From: Paenibacillus sp. XY044
Lineage (GTDB): Bacteria > Bacillota > Bacilli > Paenibacillales > Paenibacillaceae
Assembly (NCBI RefSeq): GCF_002257645.1
Contig: NZ_NQMO01000010.1
Location: forward strand, 62,001 to 126,000
Direction: 5' to 3'
DNA length: 64,000 bases
Shown: positions 26,921 to 36,438 of the stretch, piece by piece
Position numbering within the stretch: position 1 is the first letter of the stretch
Layout: the number at the start of each line of letters is the position of its first letter
Notes under the pieces: model-generated
What the model was told of the DNA's origin: nothing
Database searches by the model: none
Seen by the model: only the letters and a program-made list of their open reading frames with translations
Position numbers and translations under genes: made by a program

Positions 26921-29900
26921 TTGAAAAAGAAGAAGAAAAGCCGGACGGTTAAACAACCGAACAAGAACCTCTATTTCGTGGATAATCCTGATATTCAGGA
27001 ATTGGAACTAATCCGTAAAAGCAAAGTAATGGCGCCAAATACAAACCAGCATGATTCGTATGTGGAAATCCGATCCTTAGCCCCTGATACAGTTCTTGAA
27101 AGGGATGAAGTCCAGCCAGAAGCGGCGTTGGAAACAACTGAACCGGTAGAAGAGCACCAAACGGAGGATACTGCAGAGAGTCTGCCTGAGGCCATAGAAG
27201 AGCCTGAGGAAGAATCAGTGCCCGATGAGGAATCGGTACCCGAGGAATCTGTTATAGAAGAAACTATACCAGAGGAGACGGTGCCGGTTCTGGACCGTGA
27301 GGAGCTGGAGGAGATTATTGAAGAAAAAAGGATGCCGAACTCCCCGGAGCCAATCATTTATACGGATGATCTGAGCGACGGCTCGGTCACGACGTCCAAA
27401 ATCGCGCTCCGGGCCATTGACTCATCCAGACTTCAGCCCGGCTCGGTAGGGAGCGAGGCTATTGCCGACTACGCTGTCTCCCATATTCATCTAGCCGACA
27501 GCTCCGTGGTCTCATCCAAAATTGCCGCTGAATCCATTCTGGAGGAGCATCTGACCGACGGCGCGATCAGCGGCAGCAAAATTCGGGATCGCTCCATCAG
27601 CGGGGAAAAAATCCGCGACGGCAGCATTACATCTACCAAGCTGGGCGACCAGGTGATCGATTCTACCAAAATCGCCGATGGTTCCATTACGTCACGCCAT
27701 TTGAGTAATCTGGTTGTGACAACGGATCTGCTGCAAGACCAAGTCGTAACGGGAACCAAAATCGCCGGGTCCAGCATCCAGTCCATGCATCTGACCAATG
27801 AAGTGATCGACACGTCAAAGCTGGCCGAAGGCGCAGTCACCGGCTCGAAGATCCGGGCCGGGGAAATTACAGGCGACAAGCTGAAGGAGCGCTCCATCGA
27901 AAACAATCATATACGGGAAGGAGCGCTGACCGGGGAACTGCTGCAGAACGGCTCCGTTGGCGGAAACCAAATCGCGACGGGGAGCGTGTCGAGCGAGCAT
28001 GTTGCTAAAAAATCAGTCGGCACTCAGCATCTGCAAGATGGAGCCGTGACCGGACCGATATTGGCGCCGTTTGCGGTAACATCCGCGCATTTGGCGGATG
28101 CGACCATCCGCGGCAAGCATATCGCCACGGGCGAGATCACTGCGGCACACTTAGCCGACCACAGCGTCGGGGCGACCAAATTGGCGGAGCAGTCGGTCGG
28201 AACGGTGCATATTGTCGAGCAGACCGTCACCTCATCCAAAATTGCAGATCAGAGCATACTGCCCCAGAAGATTGCTGACGAAGCCGTTCAGACCCGGCAT
28301 CTGGCTCAGGGTGCCGTCCAGAAATCGCAGATCGCGCCGAATTCCATTCAGACGTCTCACATTCAGCAGGGGGCTGTTAATGGCAGCCATATCGCGTCCA
28401 ACGTCGTGGAAGGTTCTCATGTCAGACACGGGTCGATCACCTCGGGCCATATTACCCGCAGCGCCATTGTCGAGCAGCATATCTCTGACGGGGCGGTAGC
28501 TTCCCGTCACCTGCAGAACAAATCTGTCATCGGCGAGAAGCTCGCAGGCGGCAGCGTAACGAGCGGAATACTGGCAGATGGAGCGGTCGGCGGCCGCAAT
28601 ATAGCCGAAGGCGGCATCGGTGCGGAGCATATCCGTCCAGCTTCGATTCAGGAACGGCATTTGGCCGACAAAAGCGTGCGGGCGTCCGCCATTCAGGATC
28701 AGGCCGTCACAACCCAGCATATTGCCAAAGGTTCGGTGAATGCCGAGCATCTGACGCCAGGTATCGTACACAATGCAATCATTAAGAATGAAGCGGTAAC
28801 TGCAGATAAGCTGTCGGCAGGAAGCGTTCAATCCGGACATCTTAATCACGGCATTATCTATCCGGCCCACTTAGCGGACCATGCGGTAACCTCCCTGAAG
28901 CTTTCGCCCGAAAGCGTTGCAACCGACAAAATCCAGGATTTGGCCGTGACGTCGGCCAAACTGGCGGACGGCAGCGTGAACAGCCCCAAACTGGCTTCCG
29001 CGTCCGTTACCAGTGAGCATTTGTCCGACAACGCCGTCACTTCCCGCTCAATCAACATGGGTGCGGTAACCCAGCGGCATCTGTCGGAAGAATCGGTCGG
29101 CGGAGCCCAGCTTCAACCCGGATCGGTTTCAAGTGTGCATTTGCACAGCCAAGCGGTGGAGGAAAAGCATCTGGCCGAAGAGATCATCGGTGAGCGACAC
29201 CTCACGGCCGGCTCGGTCGGAGGGATCCAGCTTCAGGCCGGTTCCGTCTCCAGCGTGCACCTGCAGAACCAAGCGGTGGAAGAGGAGCATCTGGCCGAAG
29301 AGATCATCGGTGAGCGACACCTCACGGCCGGCTCGGTCGGAGGGAACCAGCTTCAGGCCGGTTCCGTCTCCAGCGTGCACCTGCAGAACCAAGCGGTGGA
29401 AGAACAGCATCTGGCCGAAGGCATCATCAGTGAGCGACACCTCACGGCCGGCTCGGTCGGAGGGAACCAGCTTCAGGCCGATTCCGTCTCTGGTGTGCAC
29501 CTGCAGAACCAAGCGGTGGAAGAGAAACATCTGTCCGACAATATCATCAGTGAGCGTCACCTCGCATTCGGTTCGATCGGCGGAAACCAGCTTCAGGACG
29601 GTTCTGTCTCCGGAGTGCACCTACAGAACCAAGCGGTGGAAGAGAAACATTTGTCCAATAATATTATCGGCGAGCGTCACCTTGCGGCCGATTCGGTCGG
29701 AAGCGGACAGCTTCAGGACGGTTCCGTTTCCGGTGGGCACCTGCAAGACCGTGCCGTTGAGGCAAGGCATCTGGCTGAAGGCAGCGTCGGCGAGGGTCAT
29801 CTCATACCCGGCTCGGTCAGCGAAGGACATCTGCAGTCCGCATTGATCCAGGAACGCCATCTGAGTCCGTTATCGGTTAACACGGAAGTCATCAAGGATG

Positions 29901-32900
29901 GCGCAATAACAGCATCGAAGCTCGGACCGGAATCCGTCGGCAGCGTCAATATCAAACAGGATGCCGTCCGCTCCATTCATCTGCATGAGAAAAGCGTACA
30001 GCAGCGGCATCTTGCTCCTGGGGCGGTCGGCTTCCGGCATCTTGCTCCGGATTCCGTGGGAGAAGAGCAGCTTCAGTCTGGCAGCATCAAGGCCCAGCAT
30101 TTGGCTGAGGGTGCCGTGTATTCGGAAGCATTGCAGGATGGTGCAGTAGGCGCCTCAAAGCTGGCTCCAGAATCCGTCGACAGCGCCCATCTGAAACCGG
30201 CCTCCATCGGCTTCGAGCATCTACAGGAGGGCATCATCCGTAATGGCCACCTGGGTGAGGAAGCCGTAGGCTCCAAACAGCTGGCGCCCGCATCCGTTAC
30301 AGCCACCCATCTGACGACCGGCAGCATACAGTCCGGCCACCTTGCCCCGGATGCGGTATCCGAGGAAGCCCTGCAGGACGAATCGGTAACCGGTGGCAAG
30401 ATCGCGTCGGATTCGATCGGAACTCGCCACATCCAGGCGAAATCGATCAACTCGGCTCAGCTTCAGGAAAAGAGCGTGGAAAAGCAGCATATTGTCCCGG
30501 GTGCAGTGGACTTCAGACATTTAGCCCCCGAATCGGTCGGAGAGGAGCAGCTGCAGGCAGGTAGTGTCGGTATGCAGCATCTGGCCATAAGCTCGGTGCA
30601 TACCGAGGCGCTGCATCCCGGTGCGGTCACAGCCGACAAGCTGGCGGACACGTCGATTGGGAGCAGTCACATCCAGACAGGGGCCGTTACGGGAGAGCAC
30701 TTGGCCTTTGGAGCTGTTCAAGAGCATGCGCTGAAGGATGGATCCGTCAGCTCGGCTAAATTGGCCACTGGTGCGATTGGAAGTGTCCACATCCAGCCGG
30801 AATCGATCCTGCCGCTTCACCTTCAAGCCGAGAGCATTCAGGATTGGCATCTGCAGCCCGGTCTAATCCAGGGCCAGCATCTTGCCGAAGGGATTGTCGG
30901 TCCGAATCATCTGGCAGCCGAATCCGTCACATCGGGTCATCTGCAGCGGAGCAGCATCCAGCCGCATCACCTGGATCGTAGTTCCGTAACGACCGATTCT
31001 CTGGAGAACGAAGCCGTTACGGGGGATAAGATCGCTCCCAATGCGGTCGACGGCAGCCATATCCAGCCGGAATCGATCCAGCCGTCCCATCTGCAGCCCG
31101 GCCTAATTCATGGAGCACACCTTGCAGATGGAGTAATCAGCCCGGATCATCTGGCAGCCGAATCCGTCACCTCGGAACACCTGCAGCAGGGCAGCATCCA
31201 GTCGCATCACTTGGATCGGAATTCCGTAACGACCGATTCTCTGGGGAACGAAGCCGTTACGGGGGATAAGATCGCTCCCAATGCGGTCGACGGCAGTCAT
31301 ATCCAGCCAGAATCGATCCAGCCGATCCATCTGCAGCCCGGCCTAATTCATGGAGCACACCTTGCAGATGGAGTAATCGGCCCGGATCATCTGGCAGCCG
31401 AATCCGTCACCTCGGAACACCTGCAGCAGGGCAGCATCCAGCCGCATCACCTGGATCGGAATGCGGTCACGAGCGATTCTCTGAAGAATGAATCCGTCAC
31501 AGGAGATAAAATTGCCTCCCGCGCGGTTGACGGCAGCCATATTCAGCCGGAATCGATCCAGCCGCACCATCTGCAGCCCGGCATAGTACAGGAATGGCAT
31601 CTGCAGCCGGGGATCATCCAGGGCCAGCATCTTGCCGAAGGTACCATCGGTTCGGATCATCTGGCAGCCGAATCTGTCACCTCGGGTCATCTGCAGTCGG
31701 GCAGCATTCAGCCGCACCATCTGGCGCCGGAGTCCGTTACGACCGATTCGCTGGAAGATGATGCCGTTACGGGGGATAAGATTGCCTCCAATACACTGGA
31801 CGGCAGCCATATCCAGCCCAAATCGATCCGGCCATACCATCTGCAACCCAACCTTATTCGGGGAGAACATCTTGCAGAGGGAGGGGTTGGCGCGGAGCAC
31901 TTGGCGTCCGGATCCGTCACCTCGGATCACCTGCAACCAAGCAGCATCCAGGCACATCACCTGGCGCCGGATACCGTCACGGCCCAATCGCTGGAGGATG
32001 AAGCCGTTACTGGCGACAAGATTGCTCCCCATGCGGTCGACGGCAGCCATATCCAGCCGGAGTCGATCCAGCCGTACCACCTTCATGCCGAGACTATTCA
32101 GGAATGGCATCTGCAGCCAGGTCTCATTCAGCCGCATCACTTGGCGCCGGAGTCCGTTACAACCGATTCGCTGAAGAAGGAAGCTGTAACAGGGGATAAA
32201 ATTGCTTCTCAAACGGTTGACGGCAGCCATATCCTACCGGAATCCATCGGACCGTCCCACTTGCAGCCCGGCCTAATTCAGGGCGAACATCTTGCAGAAG
32301 GAGCGGTCGGGCAGGATCATCTGGCACCTGAATCCGTATCCTCGGACCACCTGCAGCCAGGCAGCGTACAGCCGCATCACCTGGCACCGGATTCCGTCTC
32401 GGCCGATTCGTTGGAGAAGGAAGCTGTAACGGGGGATAAGATCGCTTCTCGTGCGGTCGACGGCAGCCATATCCAGCCGGAATCCATCGGACCGTACCAC
32501 CTGCAGCCTGGCCTAATTCAGGGCGAACATCTTGCAGAGGGAGTGGTCGGCCCGGATCACCTGGCACCTGAATCCGTATCCTCGGACCACCTGCAGCCAG
32601 GCAGCGTCCAGTCGCATCACCTGGCACCGGAGTCCGTCACCACCGGTTTACTGGAGGATGAAGCCGTAACGGGAGATAAAATTGCTCCCAGCACGATTGA
32701 CGGCAGCCATATCCAGCCGGAATCGATTCAGCCGCATCATCTGCAGTCCGGCATTGTGCAGGAACGGCACCTTCAGCCCGGACTCATCCAAGGCGAACAT
32801 CTTGCAGAGGGAACGGTCGGCCCGGATCATCTGGCACCTGAATCCGTATCCTCGGACCACTTGCAGCCAGGCAGCGTCCAGTCGCATCACCTGGCACCGG

Positions 32901-33520
32901 AGTCCGTCACCACCGGTTTACTGGAGGATGAAGCCGTAACGGGTGATAAAATTGCTCTGAACACGATTGACGGCAGCCATATCCAACCGGAATCGATTCA
33001 TCCACTCCACCTGCAGGCGAGAAGCATACAGGATAAGCATCTTCAATCCGGGGCGGTCCATGCGGACCATATCCAGAACGGATCGATCCAGGGCAGACAT
33101 ATCGCCGCCAAGTCGATCACCGGTGAGCAGCTTGCTTTTGCACCCGTTCAGAGTGCTTCTGGACAGCCGGCCCTTCAACAGTACGGTATTACTTCCTTCC
33201 GGATTGGCGAAGGCCAGATGCAGGTCGAGGTGCAGGTGACGCTGCCGGAACCGTATCCGAACACCCATTATGTGATCGTGGCGATGTGCAACCATCCGGA
33301 TTTCTACGCCGTATTGAACACGCAGCGGGAAGATATTGCCTTTATCGAAGTAGTGAGGAGACAGAAGGGCCCCGAAACGATCGGGTTCCTGTCCTGGATC
33401 GCGATCGGCTCCGTCTCCCCGTCAGGAAAAGGCACCACGGGCTATGCAAAGCGCAGCATGAGGCAGCGGAGCGCATTCAGGGTCGAGGCAGAACCAAAAG
33501 AAAATAAGGATAGTGAATAA
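26921..33520 (+). CDS. Giant decapeptide-repeat protein (about 2,199 residues)
   Basis: Probable structural protein of the spore surface. It starts with a basic tract (KKKKKSRTVK), then an acidic Glu-rich stretch (about 64-140). About 190 uninterrupted ten-residue repeats follow (about 149-2076), of the type x-G-S-V/I-x-x-x-H/K-L/I-x. The C-terminal 115-residue domain is non-repetitive (YGITSFRIGEG, then GFLSWIAIGS) and resembles the tail of Paenibacillus proteins annotated as WIAG-tail; I recall that name and have not checked it. The regular Val/Ile and Leu spacing suggests a beta-solenoid fibre (inference). No signal peptide or anchor is seen, so it would stay in the mother cell. I choose the TTG at 26921, ten bases after AGGAAGGA. 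It leads the glycosyltransferase genes. Confidence 0.85.
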   Translation: MKKKKKSRTVKQPNKNLYFVDNPDIQELELIRKSKVMAPNTNQHDSYVEIRSLAPDTVLERDEVQPEAALETTEPVEEHQTEDTAESLPEAIEEPEEESVPDEESVPEESVIEETIPEETVPVLDREELEEIIEEKRMPNSPEPIIYTDDLSDGSVTTSKIALRAIDSSRLQPGSVGSEAIADYAVSHIHLADSSVVSSKIAAESILEEHLTDGAISGSKIRDRSISGEKIRDGSITSTKLGDQVIDSTKIADGSITSRHLSNLVVTTDLLQDQVVTGTKIAGSSIQSMHLTNEVIDTSKLAEGAVTGSKIRAGEITGDKLKERSIENNHIREGALTGELLQNGSVGGNQIATGSVSSEHVAKKSVGTQHLQDGAVTGPILAPFAVTSAHLADATIRGKHIATGEITAAHLADHSVGATKLAEQSVGTVHIVEQTVTSSKIADQSILPQKIADEAVQTRHLAQGAVQKSQIAPNSIQTSHIQQGAVNGSHIASNVVEGSHVRHGSITSGHITRSAIVEQHISDGAVASRHLQNKSVIGEKLAGGSVTSGILADGAVGGRNIAEGGIGAEHIRPASIQERHLADKSVRASAIQDQAVTTQHIAKGSVNAEHLTPGIVHNAIIKNEAVTADKLSAGSVQSGHLNHGIIYPAHLADHAVTSLKLSPESVATDKIQDLAVTSAKLADGSVNSPKLASASVTSEHLSDNAVTSRSINMGAVTQRHLSEESVGGAQLQPGSVSSVHLHSQAVEEKHLAEEIIGERHLTAGSVGGIQLQAGSVSSVHLQNQAVEEEHLAEEIIGERHLTAGSVGGNQLQAGSVSSVHLQNQAVEEQHLAEGIISERHLTAGSVGGNQLQADSVSGVHLQNQAVEEKHLSDNIISERHLAFGSIGGNQLQDGSVSGVHLQNQAVEEKHLSNNIIGERHLAADSVGSGQLQDGSVSGGHLQDRAVEARHLAEGSVGEGHLIPGSVSEGHLQSALIQERHLSPLSVNTEVIKDGAITASKLGPESVGSVNIKQDAVRSIHLHEKSVQQRHLAPGAVGFRHLAPDSVGEEQLQSGSIKAQHLAEGAVYSEALQDGAVGASKLAPESVDSAHLKPASIGFEHLQEGIIRNGHLGEEAVGSKQLAPASVTATHLTTGSIQSGHLAPDAVSEEALQDESVTGGKIASDSIGTRHIQAKSINSAQLQEKSVEKQHIVPGAVDFRHLAPESVGEEQLQAGSVGMQHLAISSVHTEALHPGAVTADKLADTSIGSSHIQTGAVTGEHLAFGAVQEHALKDGSVSSAKLATGAIGSVHIQPESILPLHLQAESIQDWHLQPGLIQGQHLAEGIVGPNHLAAESVTSGHLQRSSIQPHHLDRSSVTTDSLENEAVTGDKIAPNAVDGSHIQPESIQPSHLQPGLIHGAHLADGVISPDHLAAESVTSEHLQQGSIQSHHLDRNSVTTDSLGNEAVTGDKIAPNAVDGSHIQPESIQPIHLQPGLIHGAHLADGVIGPDHLAAESVTSEHLQQGSIQPHHLDRNAVTSDSLKNESVTGDKIASRAVDGSHIQPESIQPHHLQPGIVQEWHLQPGIIQGQHLAEGTIGSDHLAAESVTSGHLQSGSIQPHHLAPESVTTDSLEDDAVTGDKIASNTLDGSHIQPKSIRPYHLQPNLIRGEHLAEGGVGAEHLASGSVTSDHLQPSSIQAHHLAPDTVTAQSLEDEAVTGDKIAPHAVDGSHIQPESIQPYHLHAETIQEWHLQPGLIQPHHLAPESVTTDSLKKEAVTGDKIASQTVDGSHILPESIGPSHLQPGLIQGEHLAEGAVGQDHLAPESVSSDHLQPGSVQPHHLAPDSVSADSLEKEAVTGDKIASRAVDGSHIQPESIGPYHLQPGLIQGEHLAEGVVGPDHLAPESVSSDHLQPGSVQSHHLAPESVTTGLLEDEAVTGDKIAPSTIDGSHIQPESIQPHHLQSGIVQERHLQPGLIQGEHLAEGTVGPDHLAPESVSSDHLQPGSVQSHHLAPESVTTGLLEDEAVTGDKIALNTIDGSHIQPESIHPLHLQARSIQDKHLQSGAVHADHIQNGSIQGRHIAAKSITGEQLAFAPVQSASGQPALQQYGITSFRIGEGQMQVEVQVTLPEPYPNTHYVIVAMCNHPDFYAVLNTQREDIAFIEVVRRQKGPETIGFLSWIAIGSVSPSGKGTTGYAKRSMRQRSAFRVEAEPKENKDSE
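29171..29770 (+). repeat. Five 120-bp tandem repeats within the giant gene
   Basis: Units starting near 29171, 29291, 29411, 29531 and 29651 are in-frame copies of four decapeptides. The first three are nearly identical at the DNA level; the last two have diverged. Confidence 0.9.
31051..33010 (+). repeat. Higher-order repeats of about 240 bp within the giant gene
   Basis: The segment CGGCAGCCAT (or CGGCAGTCAT) encoding DGSHI recurs at 31051, 31291, 31531, 31801, 32041, 32221, 32461, 32701 and 32971. Spacings are 240, 240, 270, 240, 180, 240, 240 and 270, all multiples of 30, so whole decapeptides have been gained or lost inside an eight-decapeptide unit. Confidence 0.92.
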
Positions 33521-33522
33521 GT

Positions 33523-33560
33523 CAACAGGCGCGGGGCTGAGTCCCTGCGCCTGTTTGTTA
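33523..33560 (+). terminator. Terminator of the giant gene
   Basis: AACAGGCGCGGG pairs with CCCTGCGCCTGTT, followed by a T-rich stretch, just after the stop codon. Confidence 0.85.
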
Positions 33561-33615
33561 TGTGCCCGTACCTAAATACATTGTACAAACGCCGCTTCCC
33601 CGGCATCCTCCACGG

Positions 33616-33624
33616 CATAGGATG
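33616..33624 (+). promoter_or_regulatory. Possible sigma-K-like -10 before the first glycosyltransferase
   Basis: CATAGGATG differs from CATANNNTA only in the last base, as does the element before the giant gene. No -35 partner is seen. It lies 42 bases before the next start codon, after a terminator, so some promoter is needed here. Confidence 0.35.
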
Positions 33625-33665
33625 TGATGAGATACGTGCTGATATGACAGGGAGGGATATGCCGA

Positions 33666-34535
33666 ATGATGAGGCGGATAAGATACAGACGAACCTATCG
33701 ATCAATACGCCGAAGGTACCGACAAGCATCGAAGACGATCGTAAGGACAAGAACCAGGCATAGAACTAAACCGCAGGCAAAGCGAAGACCCCATCCCGGC
33801 CTTCCTCCTGTCTTATCGGTGATTATCCCTGCGATGAATGAACAGAAGACGATCGCACCCGTGGTCCGGGAAGCGCTGCGGATACATCCATCCTGCGAGG
33901 TTATTGTCGTGGCCAACGGCTGCCGTGACCGGACGGCAGAGGCTGCGGAGTCTGCGGGGGCTCGTGTGCTGAGATATGAGCATCCGCTTGGACATGATGT
34001 GGGAAGAAGCGCAGGGACGCAGGCGGCCCGAGGTCAAGTGATGCTGTACCTGGACGGGGACATGCCGATCGGAGCCCGGCAGCTTCGTCCCTTCGTCATG
34101 GCGGTCCTCGGTGGAGTGGATGTCGCTCTGAACCGATACAGCGGCCCGGTTCAGCGGCGTCAGGCGCATCCGGTCGTTCAAGCCAAGCATGTCTTGAATA
34201 CGATGCTGCGCCGCACGGATCTGCTCGGATCCTCCCTGACCGCCGTCCCGCATGCATTAAGCCGCCGCGCTGTCGACAAGCTCGGCTCCGAATGCCTGTC
34301 GATCCCTCCCCTCGCTTTAGCGAAGGCAGTCACCGCCGGACTCAGGGTCGAAGCGGTCCATGAAGTACCCGTAGGGCGGTTAAATAAGCGTAGAGCCAAG
34401 GTGGACGGGAAAGATCTTCTGCAGGAGGTGGTTCTCACGGATCATATTCAGGCAGTGAAGTGGTATTTGTCGGTAACGGATCCAAGGGGTCTCCGCAGTG
34501 ACCTGGGGCGGGAACGAAAGCGGGTGAGAAGGTGA
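33666..34535 (+). CDS. GT2 glycosyltransferase with Arg-rich N-terminus
   Basis: Family 2 glycosyltransferase of 289 residues. Residues 1-40 are strikingly basic (MMRRIRYRRTYRSIRRRYR and onward). The catalytic domain begins at LSVIIPAMNEQ, with VVANGCRDRT and the metal-binding LYLDGDMPI. A central GHDVGRSAGT and SSLTAVPHAL are shared with the next gene, so the two are tandem paralogues. GGGAGG lies ten bases before the ATG. No membrane segment is present, so it should act in the cytoplasm. It probably adds sugars to a spore-surface acceptor (inference from context). Confidence 0.82.
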   Translation: MMRRIRYRRTYRSIRRRYRQASKTIVRTRTRHRTKPQAKRRPHPGLPPVLSVIIPAMNEQKTIAPVVREALRIHPSCEVIVVANGCRDRTAEAAESAGARVLRYEHPLGHDVGRSAGTQAARGQVMLYLDGDMPIGARQLRPFVMAVLGGVDVALNRYSGPVQRRQAHPVVQAKHVLNTMLRRTDLLGSSLTAVPHALSRRAVDKLGSECLSIPPLALAKAVTAGLRVEAVHEVPVGRLNKRRAKVDGKDLLQEVVLTDHIQAVKWYLSVTDPRGLRSDLGRERKRVRR

Positions 34536-34540
34536 GCCTG

Positions 34541-35650
34541 ATGAGAAAGAGATCAAGAAGCGCACTGGCCCGGTCCCGAATAAATTGGGCCGGACGGAAG
34601 TCTCGGCATAAAAGGCGCGCCAGCGCGAAGCGGGGCGGTGCGGCGATTCAATCCATCCATAGGGAAGGGGCAAGCAAGCTGGCGGATGCCGCCTATCAGG
34701 CCGGGCTCCTTGCCGGGAATCATGCCGTCGCCGAAGAAGCCGAGGCTCTCCTCTATGAATCGCCGCTTCAGCGGACGTTTGCCGATTGGTGCGCAGCGCA
34801 TGTAAAGAAGCGTCCGGATATTCGAACGATGCTCCGGCTGTCAAGGAGTTACACCGACGGCTATGCCAAAGGCTCCGGGCGAAAAGATATCCGTATTCCA
34901 CTGCCGCTGGCAAGGTCGGCCGCGGCCGTCGTCTGCGCCAGCAATGAGCAGGATACGCTGGGCAAGGTGCTTCAGCAATTGGAACGGCTGCCGTTCCGGG
35001 AAGTGATCGTCGTGCTGAACGGCTGCCGGGATCAGAGCTATCCGGCCGCGCGCAAGCACCGGATCGCCAGCATACTCCATGTTCCGGACCGGCTCGGACA
35101 TGACGTGGGCCGGAGTGTAGGGACCGCCATGACCTCGGCGGATATTGTGCTGTTTACGGACGGGGATGTCGTGATCTCAGCCGAGGAGTTGGCGCCTTTT
35201 ATATATAAGGTGGATGAAGGGATGGACGCTGCGCTGAATGACCTAAATCCGTATTTGCCGCCGTATGTGCAGCAAGATGAGGTAACGCGGTGCAAAAGCT
35301 TTTTAAATACGGTGCTTGGGCACCCGGAACTTGGGGCCAATTCGCTCACGGCCGTTCCTCATGCACTGGCAAGACGTTTGATTGCAGATATCGGCAATGA
35401 GCAGTTGATGGTTCCCCCGAAGGCCCAAGCACTGGCCTTGGCAAAGGGGTACCGCTTCGCGCTGGTGCAGCCGGTTGACGTGATCAGCGCGAACCGGAAG
35501 CGTCCAGGAAATACGGGCACCGGCAATGCGGTGGCAGACCTAATTATCGGTGACCATGCAGAAGCGCTCCATGCGCTGCTGGATGCCGGCTGGATGCCTC
35601 AGTCCTCCTCGGGCTCCCGAGCGGAAGTCGCCCTGAGGAGGAATGCCTGA
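34541..35650 (+). CDS. GT2 glycosyltransferase with basic tract and YxxG segment
   Basis: Paralogue of the preceding enzyme (shared GHDVGRSVGT, NSLTAVPHAL and NGCRD). The 369-residue chain has an added N-terminal region: an Arg/Lys-rich tract (1-30), then DAAYQAGLLAG near residue 48 and SYTDGYAKG near 105. The GT domain starts at about 120 with VVCASNEQDTL and LFTDGDVVI. I start at the ATG with AAGGTGA upstream; the GTG nine bases earlier overlaps the previous stop. The sugar and acceptor are unknown. Confidence 0.8.
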   Translation: MRKRSRSALARSRINWAGRKSRHKRRASAKRGGAAIQSIHREGASKLADAAYQAGLLAGNHAVAEEAEALLYESPLQRTFADWCAAHVKKRPDIRTMLRLSRSYTDGYAKGSGRKDIRIPLPLARSAAAVVCASNEQDTLGKVLQQLERLPFREVIVVLNGCRDQSYPAARKHRIASILHVPDRLGHDVGRSVGTAMTSADIVLFTDGDVVISAEELAPFIYKVDEGMDAALNDLNPYLPPYVQQDEVTRCKSFLNTVLGHPELGANSLTAVPHALARRLIADIGNEQLMVPPKAQALALAKGYRFALVQPVDVISANRKRPGNTGTGNAVADLIIGDHAEALHALLDAGWMPQSSSGSRAEVALRRNA

Positions 35651-36438
35651 TGAGTCTGGATCAGCGAACGACGAGCATCGTCATCCCCACGTATAACGGC
35701 TTGCATCTGCTTGCCCCCTGCATCGAGGCGATCCGCCGATACACCAATATGCCATATGAAATGATTGTCGTCGACAACGCCTCGACGGACGGTACCGACC
35801 GCTATTGCGTCAAGGAAGGGATCCCGTTTATCTCCCTCCCGGAAAACCGGGGGTTTCCAGTCGCGTGCAACATGGGGCTGGCGGCAGCCGGAGGGGACGA
35901 TCTGCTCCTGCTCAACAACGATGTGACGGTAACGGCAAACTGGTTGTCCAATATGCTCGCTGCCCTGCACAGCAGGGAGGATGTCGGCTTGGTCGGGCCC
36001 GTTACCAATGCAGCTTCGGGTAGACAAAAGGTGGATGTTTCTTTTCAAAATATAGAGGAATTCCAGCGGATAGCCGCTCGAAACAATGAGTCAGATCCGT
36101 CCCGATGGGGGGAAGTCAGCCGGGTTATCGGCATGTGCCTGCTCATGAAACGGGAAGTGCTGAGCAAGATCGGATTTCTGGATGAAGCATTCTCTCCAGG
36201 TCATTATGAGGATGACGATTACTGCTACAGGGCCCGGATGGCCGGCTTCCGTCTGCTGATTTGCGGGGATGCGCTTGTTTACCATCAGGGCAGCGTCAGC
36301 TTTAAAGAGGTATACTCCGAACAGATTCAGCAGCTGATTGACCGGAACCACCGCTTATTTATGGAAAAGTGGCATATTGATCCCCGCCAGTTTATAGAAA
36401 ATGCAGGCAGCATATCTGAAGGAGGAGAGGTGCAGTGA
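35650..36438 (+). CDS. GT2 glycosyltransferase
   Basis: Cytoplasmic family 2 glycosyltransferase of 262 residues without the basic extension. SIVIPTYNGLHLL and VVDNASTDGT form the nucleotide-sugar site, LLNNDVTV is the DXD equivalent, and HYEDDDYCYRARMAGF matches the acceptor or base region seen in rhamnosyltransferase-like GT2 enzymes. The start overlaps the preceding stop by one base (TGATG). It closely resembles the domain in the gene at 38306. Confidence 0.85.
   Translation: MSLDQRTTSIVIPTYNGLHLLAPCIEAIRRYTNMPYEMIVVDNASTDGTDRYCVKEGIPFISLPENRGFPVACNMGLAAAGGDDLLLLNNDVTVTANWLSNMLAALHSREDVGLVGPVTNAASGRQKVDVSFQNIEEFQRIAARNNESDPSRWGEVSRVIGMCLLMKREVLSKIGFLDEAFSPGHYEDDDYCYRARMAGFRLLICGDALVYHQGSVSFKEVYSEQIQQLIDRNHRLFMEKWHIDPRQFIENAGSISEGGEVQ

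Noticed and set aside
28232..32890. Many long open frames antisense or out of frame in the giant gene
   Set aside because: They arise because the repeat unit is a multiple of three and lacks stops in other frames; none has a ribosome site.
27400..33150. 30-base periodic DNA that could suggest a CRISPR array
   Set aside because: There are no constant repeats with unique spacers; the period encodes in-frame decapeptides of one long protein.
33560..33763. Alternative short frame MPNDEADKIQ overlapping the first GT2 start
   Set aside because: It is closer to the GGGAGG site but overlaps the basic N-terminus that is shared in style with other cluster enzymes; kept only as a doubt about the start.
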